Positions 15,928-24,593 of a stretch of DNA of 38,641 bases are shown piece by piece (position 1 is the stretch's first letter; each line of letters starts with the position of its first letter). Below the pieces are notes generated by a model that saw only the letters and a list, made by a program, of their open reading frames with translations, was not told the DNA's origin and ran no database searches. A program made the translations under genes and the position numbers. Source of the DNA: an uncultured Prevotellaceae bacterium. Lineage in GTDB: Bacteria > Bacteroidota > Bacteroidia > Bacteroidales > Bacteroidaceae. The DNA is taken from contig OMRP01000021.1 of NCBI GenBank assembly GCA_900313615.1, forward strand, positions 1-38,641. The letters run 5' to 3'.

Positions 15928-16593
15928 ATGAAAACAGAAGACAAAAAAGACAGCATAGCCATCATTAGTGGAGGCATGGACAGCATCACACTGCTATATG
16001 AATACCAAATGCGCATAGCATTGGCGGTATCTTTTGACTATGGTAGCAATCATAACCATCGGGAGATACCTTTCGCACAATACCACTGCGAACGTTTGGG
16101 AATTCCACATCTGGTCATTCCCCTCGATTTCATGAAACATTATTTCAAAAGTTCGTTGTTGGAAGGTGACGAAGCCATTCCTGAAGGACATTACAAAAAC
16201 GAAAATATCCAATCGACAGTTGTGCCTTTCCGAAATGGCATCATGTTGTCCATAGCGGCAGGATTAGCTGAGACACATCGTCTTGACTTCGTGATGATGG
16301 CCAACCATGGTGGCGACCACGACATTTATCCAGATTGTTCCCCTGCTTTCGTTGATGCCATGTCAGAAGCATTGAAGGCGGGAACGATAAATGGCGCACG
16401 GTTATGGGCTCCATACACGAACCTTTCCAAGGCTGATATCGCTGCACATGGCAAAAAGCTAGGTGTTGATTATTCAAAGACATGGTCTTGCTACCGCGGT
16501 GGAGAAAAACAATGTGGACGGTGTGCCACATGCCTGGAACGCCGCGAAGCATTGGAGGCGGCAGGGATCGATGACACCACGGAATACCTTTGA
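15928..16593 (+). CDS. queC: QueC, 7-cyano-7-deazaguanine (preQ0) synthase
   Basis: A 221-residue ATP-dependent PP-loop enzyme that converts 7-carboxy-7-deazaguanine to preQ0 in queuosine biosynthesis. The PP-loop SGGMDS is at residues 14-19, FDYGSNHNHRE follows, then the VPFRNGIMLSIAAGLA segment, HGGDHDIYPDC, and the zinc-binding cysteines Cys188, Cys196, Cys199 and Cys202 in SCYRGGEKQCGRCATC. The length is normal. It stands alone (no queD, queE or tgt in the window) and is divergent from GH28 and convergent with radA. The octamer repeat begins two bases after its stop. Confidence 0.96.
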   Translation: MKTEDKKDSIAIISGGMDSITLLYEYQMRIALAVSFDYGSNHNHREIPFAQYHCERLGIPHLVIPLDFMKHYFKSSLLEGDEAIPEGHYKNENIQSTVVPFRNGIMLSIAAGLAETHRLDFVMMANHGGDHDIYPDCSPAFVDAMSEALKAGTINGARLWAPYTNLSKADIAAHGKKLGVDYSKTWSCYRGGEKQCGRCATCLERREALEAAGIDDTTEYL

Positions 16594-16595
16594 AA

Positions 16596-16627
16596 AGTAA
16601 AAGAGTAAAAGGGTAAAAAAGTAAATG
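16596..16627 (+). repeat. Octamer repeat RRGTAAAA, site 2
   Basis: Starting two bases after the queC stop, the sequence reads as octamers AGTAAAAG, AGTAAAAG, GGTAAAAA, AGTAAATG, in the same orientation as queC. It lies in the 70-base gap between the convergent queC and radA genes. Confidence 0.75.
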
Positions 16628-16663
16628 GGTATCGAAAAAGGTGGGGAGAAAATCGAGATTGCT

Positions 16664-18052
16664 TTATCCAAACAACAGGCGAAGAGCTTCCTCTACTTTG
16701 CGAACGGGATGAATGCCAATATGATATTTGCCTTTTGCTAGTCCTTGGGCATTATATTTGGGGATTATGATGTCAGAAAAGCCTAATTTTTCAGCTTCTC
16801 CAATTCGTTGATCAATACGGCTCACAGGACGGACCTCGCCACTAAGGCCCACCTCACCGCACATACACCAACTGTTGTCGATGGGGGTGTCGACATTACT
16901 CGACAAAACAGCGGCAATCACACTTAGGTCCATTGCCATATCGGTGACACGCAGTCCACCGGCAATATTCAAAAACACATCTTTCTGGATGAGTTTGAAA
17001 CCGACACGTTTCTCCAACACGGCCAACAACATATTCAGGCGACGTTGGTCAAATCCTGTGGCGGCACGTTGTGGCGTGCCATAGGCGGCCGTGGACACCA
17101 AGGCTTGCGTCTCAACCAAAAAAGGTCGAACACCTTCAATGGCAGATGAGATGGCAATTCCAGAAAGGCCCTCATGCTCACGTGTTAAAAGCAACTCGGA
17201 GGGGTTACTCACCTGGCGCAACCCGTCTTGACGCATTTCGTAGATGCCCAATTCGCTGGTGCTCCCAAAACGGTTTTTTATAGAGCGAAGGATACGGTAC
17301 ATATAATGTTGGTCGCCTTCAAACTGGATAACGGTGTCGACAATATGCTCCAGAATTTTGGGTCCGGCAATGGAGCCTTCTTTGTTAATATGACCAATGA
17401 GGATAACAGGAATGCCACTTGATTTCGAAAAGCGCAACAAAGCAGCTGCACATTCGCGCACTTGACTCACGCTTCCAGCGCTGCTCTCCACATCTTCAGT
17501 GGAGATGGTCTGGATGGAGTCAACCACCACCAAGTCGGGCTGCACGTCCTTGATGTGAGAAAAAATGGCTTCCAAAGAATTCTCACATAGGATGAGTACA
17601 TGCTCATCACTTTCATGGGCAATCCGCTCGCTACGCATTTTCAGTTGTTGTTCACTCTCCTCGCCGCTAACATACAATATGCGGAGGTGGGGTAGACGAA
17701 GAACCGTTTGTAGGCTCAATGTGCTTTTACCGATGCCGGGCTCTCCACCCAATAAGACAATGCTACCAGGAACGAGCCCTCCTCCCAAGACACGATTTAA
17801 TTCACCATCGAGCATGTCGATGCGTGGTTCTCCCTTGGCGGCTATCTCACTCAACTTACGGGGACGGACACCACCAGATAATACGCTGCGCACATGCTGG
17901 GCAGCCGATTTGGCGGCTTGACTGCCTGTGTCATTACTGATGCGTATCTCCTTAAAGGTATTCCATTGCCCACATGACGGGCATTTACCTATCCACTTGG
18001 ATGATTCCTGACCGCAATTATCGCACACGTATGCTATTTTGTCCTTTGCCAT
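16664..18052 (-). CDS. radA: RadA (Sms), DNA repair/recombination ATPase
   Basis: A 462-residue RadA that promotes branch migration of recombination intermediates. The N-terminal C4 zinc finger uses Cys10, Cys13, Cys24 and Cys27 (CDNCGQ...CPSCGQW). The RecA-like core has Walker A GEPGIGKST at 103-111, Walker B-like LVVVDSIQT, and the RadA-specific KNRFG motif at 259-263. The C-terminal third is the Lon-like domain (for example GGLRVTDMAMDLSVIAAVLSS and CGEVGLSGEVRPV). The start follows the canonical short lead before the zinc finger. Apparently monocistronic. Confidence 0.96.
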   Translation of the reverse strand: MAKDKIAYVCDNCGQESSKWIGKCPSCGQWNTFKEIRISNDTGSQAAKSAAQHVRSVLSGGVRPRKLSEIAAKGEPRIDMLDGELNRVLGGGLVPGSIVLLGGEPGIGKSTLSLQTVLRLPHLRILYVSGEESEQQLKMRSERIAHESDEHVLILCENSLEAIFSHIKDVQPDLVVVDSIQTISTEDVESSAGSVSQVRECAAALLRFSKSSGIPVILIGHINKEGSIAGPKILEHIVDTVIQFEGDQHYMYRILRSIKNRFGSTSELGIYEMRQDGLRQVSNPSELLLTREHEGLSGIAISSAIEGVRPFLVETQALVSTAAYGTPQRAATGFDQRRLNMLLAVLEKRVGFKLIQKDVFLNIAGGLRVTDMAMDLSVIAAVLSSNVDTPIDNSWCMCGEVGLSGEVRPVSRIDQRIGEAEKLGFSDIIIPKYNAQGLAKGKYHIGIHPVRKVEEALRLLFG

Positions 18053-18094
18053 GATTCAAGATTTTGAAGGTCGGGGTTATTTGTAATTTCCCTG

Positions 18095-18126
18095 CGAAAG
18101 TATAAAAAAAAGTACAAATATCCAAA
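18095..18126 (-). promoter_or_regulatory. Predicted promoter for radA
   Basis: On the minus strand TTTG (18126-18123) and TACTTTCG (18102-18095) are separated by 20 bases; the -7 element differs from TAnnTTTG by one base. Predicted leader of about 36 bases. Confidence 0.5.
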
Positions 18127-18179
18127 GTCTTGCCAGTATTTAATCTATAAAACTGCCTTTCTTTATTTTAATCTTACAA

Positions 18180-18207
18180 AGAGACCGAGTCTCACGACTC
18201 AGTCTCT
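18180..18207 (-). terminator. Hairpin terminator downstream of the outer-membrane barrel gene
   Basis: Inverted repeat of 12 bases (18180-18191 with 18196-18207) around a 4-base loop. On the minus strand all pairs form, one as G-T. The downstream minus-strand sequence is CTCTTTGTAAG, only weakly T-rich, so the function is likely but not certain. Confidence 0.55.
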
Positions 18208-18266
18208 CAACAATCTTTCATTAATGAAAAGCACGAATATAGTTAATAAAACATAACCGGTAAATA

Positions 18267-21197
18267 CTATTTTCTTTTTGGTGTCAAACTGAAACGATAG
18301 GCTAACAAGAACAACACATATCGACGCATATTATTGGTCCATGTCTCATAACGGCCTTGTGAATTGACATAGTACTGCCAATGGGTCACCTGACCGAGTA
18401 GGTCATAGCCTTTCACCTTTGCCACCCAACGTCCTTGCTTCCAACTTTTCGTCAGTGTGGCATCCCAATACAGGCGGTTGTCATTCATCTCTTCTTCGGC
18501 ATAACCCCTGCGTGAGTGCATTTGCAGGTCGGTGTCGATGGTCAGGTTCCAAGGTAGCTGATAGTTGGCGTTGATACCATAACTGAAATCATAGACATTG
18601 GTGGGTAGGGTGCTTACCTCAATACTGCGGTGGAGATGTTGCCAAGAACCAGCCCCCATGATTGTAAAACTGAGTTTATCTTTCTGATACCGCAGGTTGG
18701 GTGAGAAGGTTAAACGGGTGCTTGTCACGCGATTATGTTGCGTCTCAGACTGACCAGTAAGCGAGGTCATATCAGTATTTTGACTAATTGTGGAACTCAA
18801 GTTGACTTTAACATTCCAGAATTTTCTTTTGCCTAAAGCACGACCATAGTCTAGGCTGCTGGTCAACTGCCAATTGCCATTGACATTCTCCGTCCACGAG
18901 GTGTATACTCCGGTCGATGGGTCATAGGTGTAAGCGTTTGCAAAAGAGTTATGTTGGAAGGTTCCGTTTAATGACACGCGGATAATCTGGTTGATGCTGT
19001 CCTTGCGTGAACTGAAGCTCACATTGCCGTACCATAGATTCATGGGCTTCAAGTCTGGATTGCCTTTCACGATGTTTAAAGGGTTGGCGGTAGAGGTGAT
19101 GTCAACCATCTGACTGATATTGGGTAACTGCATATTGTTTTGTATAAAGCCATCGATGATCTTATGGTAGTTGTCGAAAGCAATATAAAAATTGAAAAAT
19201 GCCTGAGGAGAGCGGTAGTTCTTGTTGATAGCGGCATGTACCATGTCGTTATCATAGCGCATGTGGTTGCGAGGATATTTCTCGGTCAGTTGCAAGGCAA
19301 AATACATCTGGCCATTATTATTGAGGGGTTTGTTGTAGCTCATCTCCAAACCAACTGATGGTGTGTTAAGCCTTGTCTCCTGCTTCGAGGAGTTTGGATG
19401 GTCGAGGGCGTTAACCAACACATCTGAAGGAGGTAGAGCACCCATAGGGTGGGGACCACCAACCGACCAGTCGGGTCCTAACCAGTCTAAACGGTAACGA
19501 TTGTTGTCATTATCAGAGAAGTCATAGCTAATGCCAACATAAGGTTGAATGAGGAAATGCTCGGTCAAATGTAAGCCATATCCTATTCTGCCAGAGGCAC
19601 TGAACCCCGAACTAGGACTGTCGTTGTATTGGTTTCGTTGGTCGACAACGCCTGTGGTGTAGAAAGTGTAACGGTTCTGTGAGAATGAATGGGCATTCCA
19701 TGTACGTTGGCTTTGTATGTTTGCTTGCAACTCTAACACATCTCCCCATGGCAATTTGATGCTGGCTTGGTTTTGGAAAGCAATATTCATACGGTCGCTC
19801 TTGCTGCGGTTACGATTCCAATTCAAGTTGATGCTGTCGGAGAATAGCACATCACGGGCTGTCAGTGACTCGTTTTCGCTCTCGTTGTGTCCATGGCTAT
19901 AACTGGCGTCTACCCAGGAATACAAAAAGAACGGTTTCTGCAACATGAAGACATTGCGTGCGTCAACTGAAAACGGACGGCTGTTGTTGACATTGTTGGT
20001 TTTCCCGAAGGTGCTGGCACCGGCAAGGTAGTTCTCCGACTGCTGACGACTCTCACCATGGTTGTCTTCCCACTTCAGGTCGTATTCCAGTGTGTTCGTG
20101 GCTCGGTCTTCCGGGGCATGCAAGGACCATGCACCACCCACTTGACGCACGTCGCGGTCTCCACTGGCTTCGGTGCGGCTGCGATCGTTGCCTTCACGGT
20201 CGAAGTCGATGTATTCGTTTAGGTTGTTTGCCCCACCAAAGAGAATGGCACGACTATGATCGCTGTAACGCATCCCGAAGCCCTTGCCTCGATAACGGTT
20301 GTCGGTGCCGTAACCACCTTCAACGTATGCAGTGCCGCCTACATGGTATTCGCGTTTCAACACCACGTCCATAGTATATTCTTTCTGTTCAACATCGCGG
20401 CCGGTGAATTTGCTCCGTGGTGTCGATTTGTTGAACACTTCTACATTCTTCACCGTGTAGTAGGGTAGGTTCTCCAGCATCATCTTGTTCTTGCCCTTGA
20501 AAAAGTCGGCTCCATTCAAAGTCAGGTTGTCTATCTTCTTGCCGTTGACAAAAATCTCTCCGTTTTCCTTCAGTTCAACTCCAGGCAACTGCTTGATGAG
20601 GGCGTCAAGCATCGATCCTTCTGGTATGTTGAAGGCATCGGCATTGTAGACGATAGTGTCACCTTTGTAAACCATCTTTACTTTCGTCGCCGTCACCACC
20701 ACCTCATCAAGGTTGCCACCGTCGCGGTCGAAGTCGCGGCGCAGACGGTGCATGCGCAGGGCAGGCAATTCAAAATAGCGGTTCCTGCGGATATATCTCA
20801 CCTCATAGTTCATATAGGTGGTCTCGTAGTCGGGGTGTGTGGCTTTGATGATATATTTCGCAGGATGAGCGGGAACGGTAAAGTTGTATCCCGTGCTGCT
20901 AATGCCGGTATAGTTCCACGATTCCCACACATTAGCAGTGTCAACGACCACCGAGTCGGTGACATTCAACAAATAGACTTTCAGACTGTCCTTCGGCACG
21001 CGGGCCTTCGTGAAAGAATCCGACGCATAGCCCGTCAGAGCGATGGTCTTTTCTTTTTTCTTTTTCTTGTCGGTCTCCGACTTTTCCTTCTCTGCTTGCT
21101 CCTGCTTCTCTGCCTTCACTTGTGTGCTGTCGGTCTGTGCATAGCTCGACAGCGCAAAGAACAGGAGCATCAGTAAGATAATGGTTTGTAGTCTCAT
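18267..21197 (-). CDS. Large outer-membrane beta-barrel protein (TonB-receptor-like, with carboxypeptidase-like N-terminal domain)
   Basis: The start is set at the ATG giving MRLQTIILLMLLFFAL..., a signal peptide ending SYAQ; an ATG nine bases upstream (21206) is possible. About 976 residues. After a Lys/Glu-rich linker (about 25-52) comes a beta-sandwich carboxypeptidase-regulatory-like domain (about 55-155), then a plug-like domain with LDEVVVTATKVKMVYKGD, SMLDALIKQLPGVEL and VNGKKIDNLTLNGADFF (about 160-265), and a long aromatic-rich barrel ending LLAYRFSLTPKRK. The family resembles Bacteroidetes 'outer membrane beta-barrel' proteins related to TonB-dependent receptors. There is no SusD-type partner. 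It is the fourth gene after an ECF sigma factor, though about 300 bases separate it from the third. Confidence 0.85.
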   Translation of the reverse strand: MRLQTIILLMLLFFALSSYAQTDSTQVKAEKQEQAEKEKSETDKKKKKEKTIALTGYASDSFTKARVPKDSLKVYLLNVTDSVVVDTANVWESWNYTGISSTGYNFTVPAHPAKYIIKATHPDYETTYMNYEVRYIRRNRYFELPALRMHRLRRDFDRDGGNLDEVVVTATKVKMVYKGDTIVYNADAFNIPEGSMLDALIKQLPGVELKENGEIFVNGKKIDNLTLNGADFFKGKNKMMLENLPYYTVKNVEVFNKSTPRSKFTGRDVEQKEYTMDVVLKREYHVGGTAYVEGGYGTDNRYRGKGFGMRYSDHSRAILFGGANNLNEYIDFDREGNDRSRTEASGDRDVRQVGGAWSLHAPEDRATNTLEYDLKWEDNHGESRQQSENYLAGASTFGKTNNVNNSRPFSVDARNVFMLQKPFFLYSWVDASYSHGHNESENESLTARDVLFSDSINLNWNRNRSKSDRMNIAFQNQASIKLPWGDVLELQANIQSQRTWNAHSFSQNRYTFYTTGVVDQRNQYNDSPSSGFSASGRIGYGLHLTEHFLIQPYVGISYDFSDNDNNRYRLDWLGPDWSVGGPHPMGALPPSDVLVNALDHPNSSKQETRLNTPSVGLEMSYNKPLNNNGQMYFALQLTEKYPRNHMRYDNDMVHAAINKNYRSPQAFFNFYIAFDNYHKIIDGFIQNNMQLPNISQMVDITSTANPLNIVKGNPDLKPMNLWYGNVSFSSRKDSINQIIRVSLNGTFQHNSFANAYTYDPSTGVYTSWTENVNGNWQLTSSLDYGRALGKRKFWNVKVNLSSTISQNTDMTSLTGQSETQHNRVTSTRLTFSPNLRYQKDKLSFTIMGAGSWQHLHRSIEVSTLPTNVYDFSYGINANYQLPWNLTIDTDLQMHSRRGYAEEEMNDNRLYWDATLTKSWKQGRWVAKVKGYDLLGQVTHWQYYVNSQGRYETWTNNMRRYVLFLLAYRFSLTPKRK

Positions 21198-21355
21198 GAT
21201 AATTGTCATATAAGCGTTATATAATTCGTCGGCCACCTCCCACAGGCCATACTTATGGATACGGTCTCCCTATAGGGGTGCAGTAAATCTTATTCTCCAA
21301 AGACACTAATCACCCTTCAACCGCCTCGTCAAAATCAGCGATACATATATGGCCA

Positions 21356-21363
21356 CAAAATTA
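21356..21363 (-). promoter_or_regulatory. Possible -7 element ahead of the barrel gene, in a 307-base gap
   Basis: The gap 21198-21504 contains no gene I can support. On the minus strand TAATTTTG (21363-21356) is an exact TAnnTTTG match, giving a leader of about 150 bases; the -33 position is poor. The rest of the gap is AT-rich with no convincing hairpin terminator. Confidence 0.35.
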
Positions 21364-21504
21364 TGGAGTCCGAATCAAGAAACACTCGAAATGAACAGAA
21401 AAATGATTATTGGAGTTAAAAATCTAAAACTATTTTTAGTATTTAGCTATTTTTCTCTTTATAATGACATCCGTTCCTTTACTTTGTGAGGATAGGGGTG
21501 GGTG

Positions 21505-22749
21505 TCACTCCACCACCTCCCTCGGATGATAATTAAACAATGATTGATTCCTTCGTAAAGCTTCTACGTCAAGATTAGGAAGTACCAAGCCACCCCAATT
21601 GGCCCCCCAAGCATTGAAAGGCTCGCCAGCAGGAGCAACATAGGTGATGGTCGGTTTATCTAAAGGAACAGGGTCAAACACCAGCATATAGGCGATGTAA
21701 TCACCGGCATTGCCTTCCATGAAGAATATCTCATCTATGGGAAGCCCTTGAACCTCACGCAGATGGTACTGCATGCCCGACTCGTCCACTAGCATTTCAC
21801 CTGTTTCCCAACCGAAATATTCACGGGTCCAATTCTGTTCTTGGGCAATAGCGAGATAGGTGGCTTCGGGGGTCTGCCAGATGGCCATGGTATTGTCGGG
21901 CAGTGGTTTTATCAGATGGGCGTCGGTATAGACTTTCCATGTGTTCCAATTTTGTTTGTCGTAGGGGGCATCCTCGCTGAGATGATTTAACAACAGACGT
22001 GGTTGGCGCAATTGGGGGATGGTGTCATAGTAGTTTACTCTACCTTCATAATGAGGCCTAACGGTGACAGGATTGCCTACAAGACTCCACAAGGGAACGC
22101 CAAAGATGGTCACCTCTCTCGTTGTCTCAGCAAGGGGTGGAAAATAGATGCGGAAGTCCAAGGTCGAGTCTTTGGGCGCTTTAAAGCAGACATGTTTTCT
22201 AATGCATTCAGGCTCAGTACGGCGGATACGGTACTGGGTGCCCGTCTCACGGTCAACCAAGCAGGTTTCTTCCGAGGCTAGCCAGAAACGAGTCACTACA
22301 TCGGCAACCATCTTGATATAACAGTGAAGCACTGTCTCACCACCTTCTTCACACAACATCCAACTGAAAGGAACGTATTCATCACTCAGATTATAAGAGC
22401 CGCTTTGTTTTATCAGATGAAGGAGGTTGGGATCGAATAGGGTGCCAGGGAAATACCGTTCCAGGTGCTCAGCCAAATGGACGTCTTTCGCCCAAACAGA
22501 GTCTTTAATCCACGCATTGTTGGTGGGAAGCCATACTGCAGTTTCTTTTCCTGTTCGAGGGTCTACTTTCACTTCGGGACGTGGCTGCATGCCCACTGTA
22601 CCCTTGGCTAATATTCTGCCACCATTAGGTCCAACGGTAGTATACTCCAACGACATTCTCAGCTGCTGTCCTTGCTGCTGTGCATACATGCTCAAACTGG
22701 CACAGATTATCGCCAAAGCACTTAACGTGATTATTCTAAACAGTTTCAT
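21505..22749 (-). CDS. Secreted protein of unknown function
   Basis: A 414-residue protein I do not recognise. It has a signal peptide of about 23 residues (ending MYAQ) and then a mature region rich in aromatic and beta-type sequence, with no TM segment, lipobox or obvious catalytic motif. Notable stretches are FPGTLFDPNLLHLIKQSGSY, three or four scattered cysteines, and a C-terminal WGANWGGLVLPNLDVEALRR. The start lies 29 bases after the stop of the putative anti-sigma gene, so it is probably in the sigma-factor operon and may be a target or sensor component of that module (inference). It is presumably periplasmic or surface-exposed. Confidence 0.8.
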   Translation of the reverse strand: MKLFRIITLSALAIICASLSMYAQQQGQQLRMSLEYTTVGPNGGRILAKGTVGMQPRPEVKVDPRTGKETAVWLPTNNAWIKDSVWAKDVHLAEHLERYFPGTLFDPNLLHLIKQSGSYNLSDEYVPFSWMLCEEGGETVLHCYIKMVADVVTRFWLASEETCLVDRETGTQYRIRRTEPECIRKHVCFKAPKDSTLDFRIYFPPLAETTREVTIFGVPLWSLVGNPVTVRPHYEGRVNYYDTIPQLRQPRLLLNHLSEDAPYDKQNWNTWKVYTDAHLIKPLPDNTMAIWQTPEATYLAIAQEQNWTREYFGWETGEMLVDESGMQYHLREVQGLPIDEIFFMEGNAGDYIAYMLVFDPVPLDKPTITYVAPAGEPFNAWGANWGGLVLPNLDVEALRRNQSLFNYHPREVVE

Positions 22750-22778
22750 AAGGCTATATCTTTTATGTTTTTTCTATT

Positions 22779-23870
22779 TTAATTCTTTATTTCTATAAGG
22801 TTTAAACGGTCTTTATATTCTTGATAACAAGCTGATGAAACAACGGTTTCCTGTGGGGAATGGGTACAATAAACCAATATTCTGTTGCCTGCTATACGTT
22901 CTGCCGTCCATAGATATCTCTCTCCTTGACGTACGTCGTTGATACAGAAGAAGAATTGTTGGCGGGAGAAATTAAGAAGATAACCAGGGGTCTTGTTGTC
23001 GTACCAACAGGCCATTTGCAGGAGTCGACCAAACACATCAACATCACTGCCATCAGGAAAGACATACGCCACACTAACCACTTTACCTTTCTTTCCTCCT
23101 TCTTTTCCTTGCTCACGCGCAATATTCCTATTGGGCTTTCCGCTATCACTATCGCCAATGCCACCTCTATCATCAGTACAATCAAGCGCAACCTTTTCTG
23201 CTCCATTGTTTTCTGCCATTTTAGCGATGAATTCATCAAACATACTTGGTGCTCGATACACAATGCTATCGCCTATAGTAGCAGATGCGTACCGCAAATA
23301 TCCGCCATTCCCTTGAGTCATGGGATAATATCTCAATGGGGTGTCACTTGCGTCTTCCTTATCTATATTACGTGAAGGGGCTGAAAACTTTTCTTCTATT
23401 TCATTTGCGTGGCTAGCAGTTTTTTTATCATCCCTTTCACTTGCGGGTAACTGACGTGGATTTGGATAAGCAGTTCCTATCTGATTGGAGGGGAGGGTTC
23501 TGAAATTATCCGTTTTCATTTTACCGGCAGTCAACGTAGATTCTTTCTCAACAGAACTTGTGTCCCTCTTACCCGAAGGTACTGGAGAGGCAACGTCCTC
23601 CTTTTCCACTTTCGCCGTCATTTTCTCAACATCATGGCCGTTCATCTTTACCATCAGTGTAACACCCACGCCGACAACCACCAATAGACAAGCTGCGACT
23701 GCCACCCAACGATGAAGTTTTTGCCTATGCAGACCATCTTCCGCCATTCGCGCCATCACCCGTTTATTCAGGTCGGCTGGCATGACGGGCCTCTGTCTTG
23801 CACGACGCGCCAAGGCTTCACGCAAGTTCGTGTCCTTTTGCTGATGGTTCATTAGTTCTTTGTCGCTCAT
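22779..23870 (-). CDS. Putative anti-sigma factor (single-pass membrane protein)
   Basis: A 363-residue protein with a cytoplasmic N-terminus of about 53 residues (including LREALARRARQRPVMPADLNKRVMARM), one TM segment at about 54-73 and a long extracytoplasmic part: a Ser/Lys/Glu-rich linker to about 165, then a folded-looking C-terminal region with AYVFPDGSDVDVFGRLLQ and ERIAGNRILVYCTHSP. No standard zinc-binding anti-sigma motif (HxxxCxxC) is seen. The anti-sigma call rests on topology and on its ATG overlapping the ECF sigma stop (ATGA at 23867-23870 on the minus strand). If correct, it would hold the sigma factor at the inner membrane until an envelope signal arrives. Alternative: a co-expressed envelope protein with no regulatory role. 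Confidence 0.7.
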   Translation of the reverse strand: MSDKELMNHQQKDTNLREALARRARQRPVMPADLNKRVMARMAEDGLHRQKLHRWVAVAACLLVVVGVGVTLMVKMNGHDVEKMTAKVEKEDVASPVPSGKRDTSSVEKESTLTAGKMKTDNFRTLPSNQIGTAYPNPRQLPASERDDKKTASHANEIEEKFSAPSRNIDKEDASDTPLRYYPMTQGNGGYLRYASATIGDSIVYRAPSMFDEFIAKMAENNGAEKVALDCTDDRGGIGDSDSGKPNRNIAREQGKEGGKKGKVVSVAYVFPDGSDVDVFGRLLQMACWYDNKTPGYLLNFSRQQFFFCINDVRQGERYLWTAERIAGNRILVYCTHSPQETVVSSACYQEYKDRLNLIEIKN

Positions 23871-24424
23871 TGCTGCATTCTTTTAATAATGTGGTACAGT
23901 TTCTTTCTCGTCCGGCTCAACTGAGAGCCAATTGTTGTTGGGAGGTTATCTGTAATAAACGCTATCTCTTTGATACTCTTCTCGTCGAAATAGAACATAC
24001 TGATGAGTGCTTGTTCTTCGGTGCTCAGGTTTTCAATGGCACGCTCCAACAGCTTGACAGTTCCTTCGTCTTGTCGTTCCAATATCTGCGAGACAGCTTC
24101 ATCAGAGATGTCTTCGAAACGAATGTCGCAGTCATCAACATAGAGGACTGGGGGGCGATGGCGGCGGACTAAATTCAGCGACTCATGGTAGGCGATGCGA
24201 CTTATCCAAGTGTCGAGCGACGCTTTCTCAGCGTCATATGAGCTGATATGTTGGAATACTTTAAGGAACACATCTTGATACACTTCTTCAGCATCCTCCT
24301 GACGCGGTACGATTCTCGACACTAAGCCAAAAACTATATCGCCATACAGTTGGAGAAGCCGCTCTTGTGCTTGCCGGCGCTGTCGGCACAATCCGCGTAT
24401 CAGTTCGTTCGTCTCGTTAAGCAT
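23867..24424 (-). CDS. ECF-type RNA polymerase sigma factor
   Basis: A 185-residue sigma-70 family protein with only regions 2 and 4. Region 2 (about 24-92) contains QEDAEEVYQDVFLKVFQHI and ASLDTWISRIAYHESLNLVRR; region 4 (about 127-182) contains LSTEEQALISMFYFDEKSIKEIA and a helix-turn-helix ending TIGSQLSRTRKKLYHIIK. It is the first gene of a minus-strand unit with a putative anti-sigma gene overlapping by 4 bases. ECF factors usually activate their own operon plus envelope functions; the recognised promoter is not identifiable from one locus. Confidence 0.93.
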   Translation of the reverse strand: MLNETNELIRGLCRQRRQAQERLLQLYGDIVFGLVSRIVPRQEDAEEVYQDVFLKVFQHISSYDAEKASLDTWISRIAYHESLNLVRRHRPPVLYVDDCDIRFEDISDEAVSQILERQDEGTVKLLERAIENLSTEEQALISMFYFDEKSIKEIAFITDNLPTTIGSQLSRTRKKLYHIIKRMQQ

Positions 24425-24484
24425 CCTCTACCATTATATACACGCCTTTTGCAAAAACATTGCAAGAAAAACAAACTATTTTTC

Positions 24485-24534
24485 AAAAAAAGTCAATCTC
24501 GCTTGGTATGTCATTGATATACAGCGAGATTGAC
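24485..24534 (-). terminator. Strong terminator of the GH3 gene
   Basis: Perfect 12-base inverted repeat (24492-24503 with 24523-24534; arm GTCAATCTCGCT) around a 19-base loop that can itself pair partly. On the minus strand the stem is followed at once by seven T residues (24491-24485). It lies about 60 bases beyond the GH3 stop and separates GH3 from the sigma-factor operon. Confidence 0.88.
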
Positions 24535-24593
24535 GTAGGTTTCATTCGTTATATTTTATCTAAAAAATGAACTCTTCAATGGAATTTCGTTAT

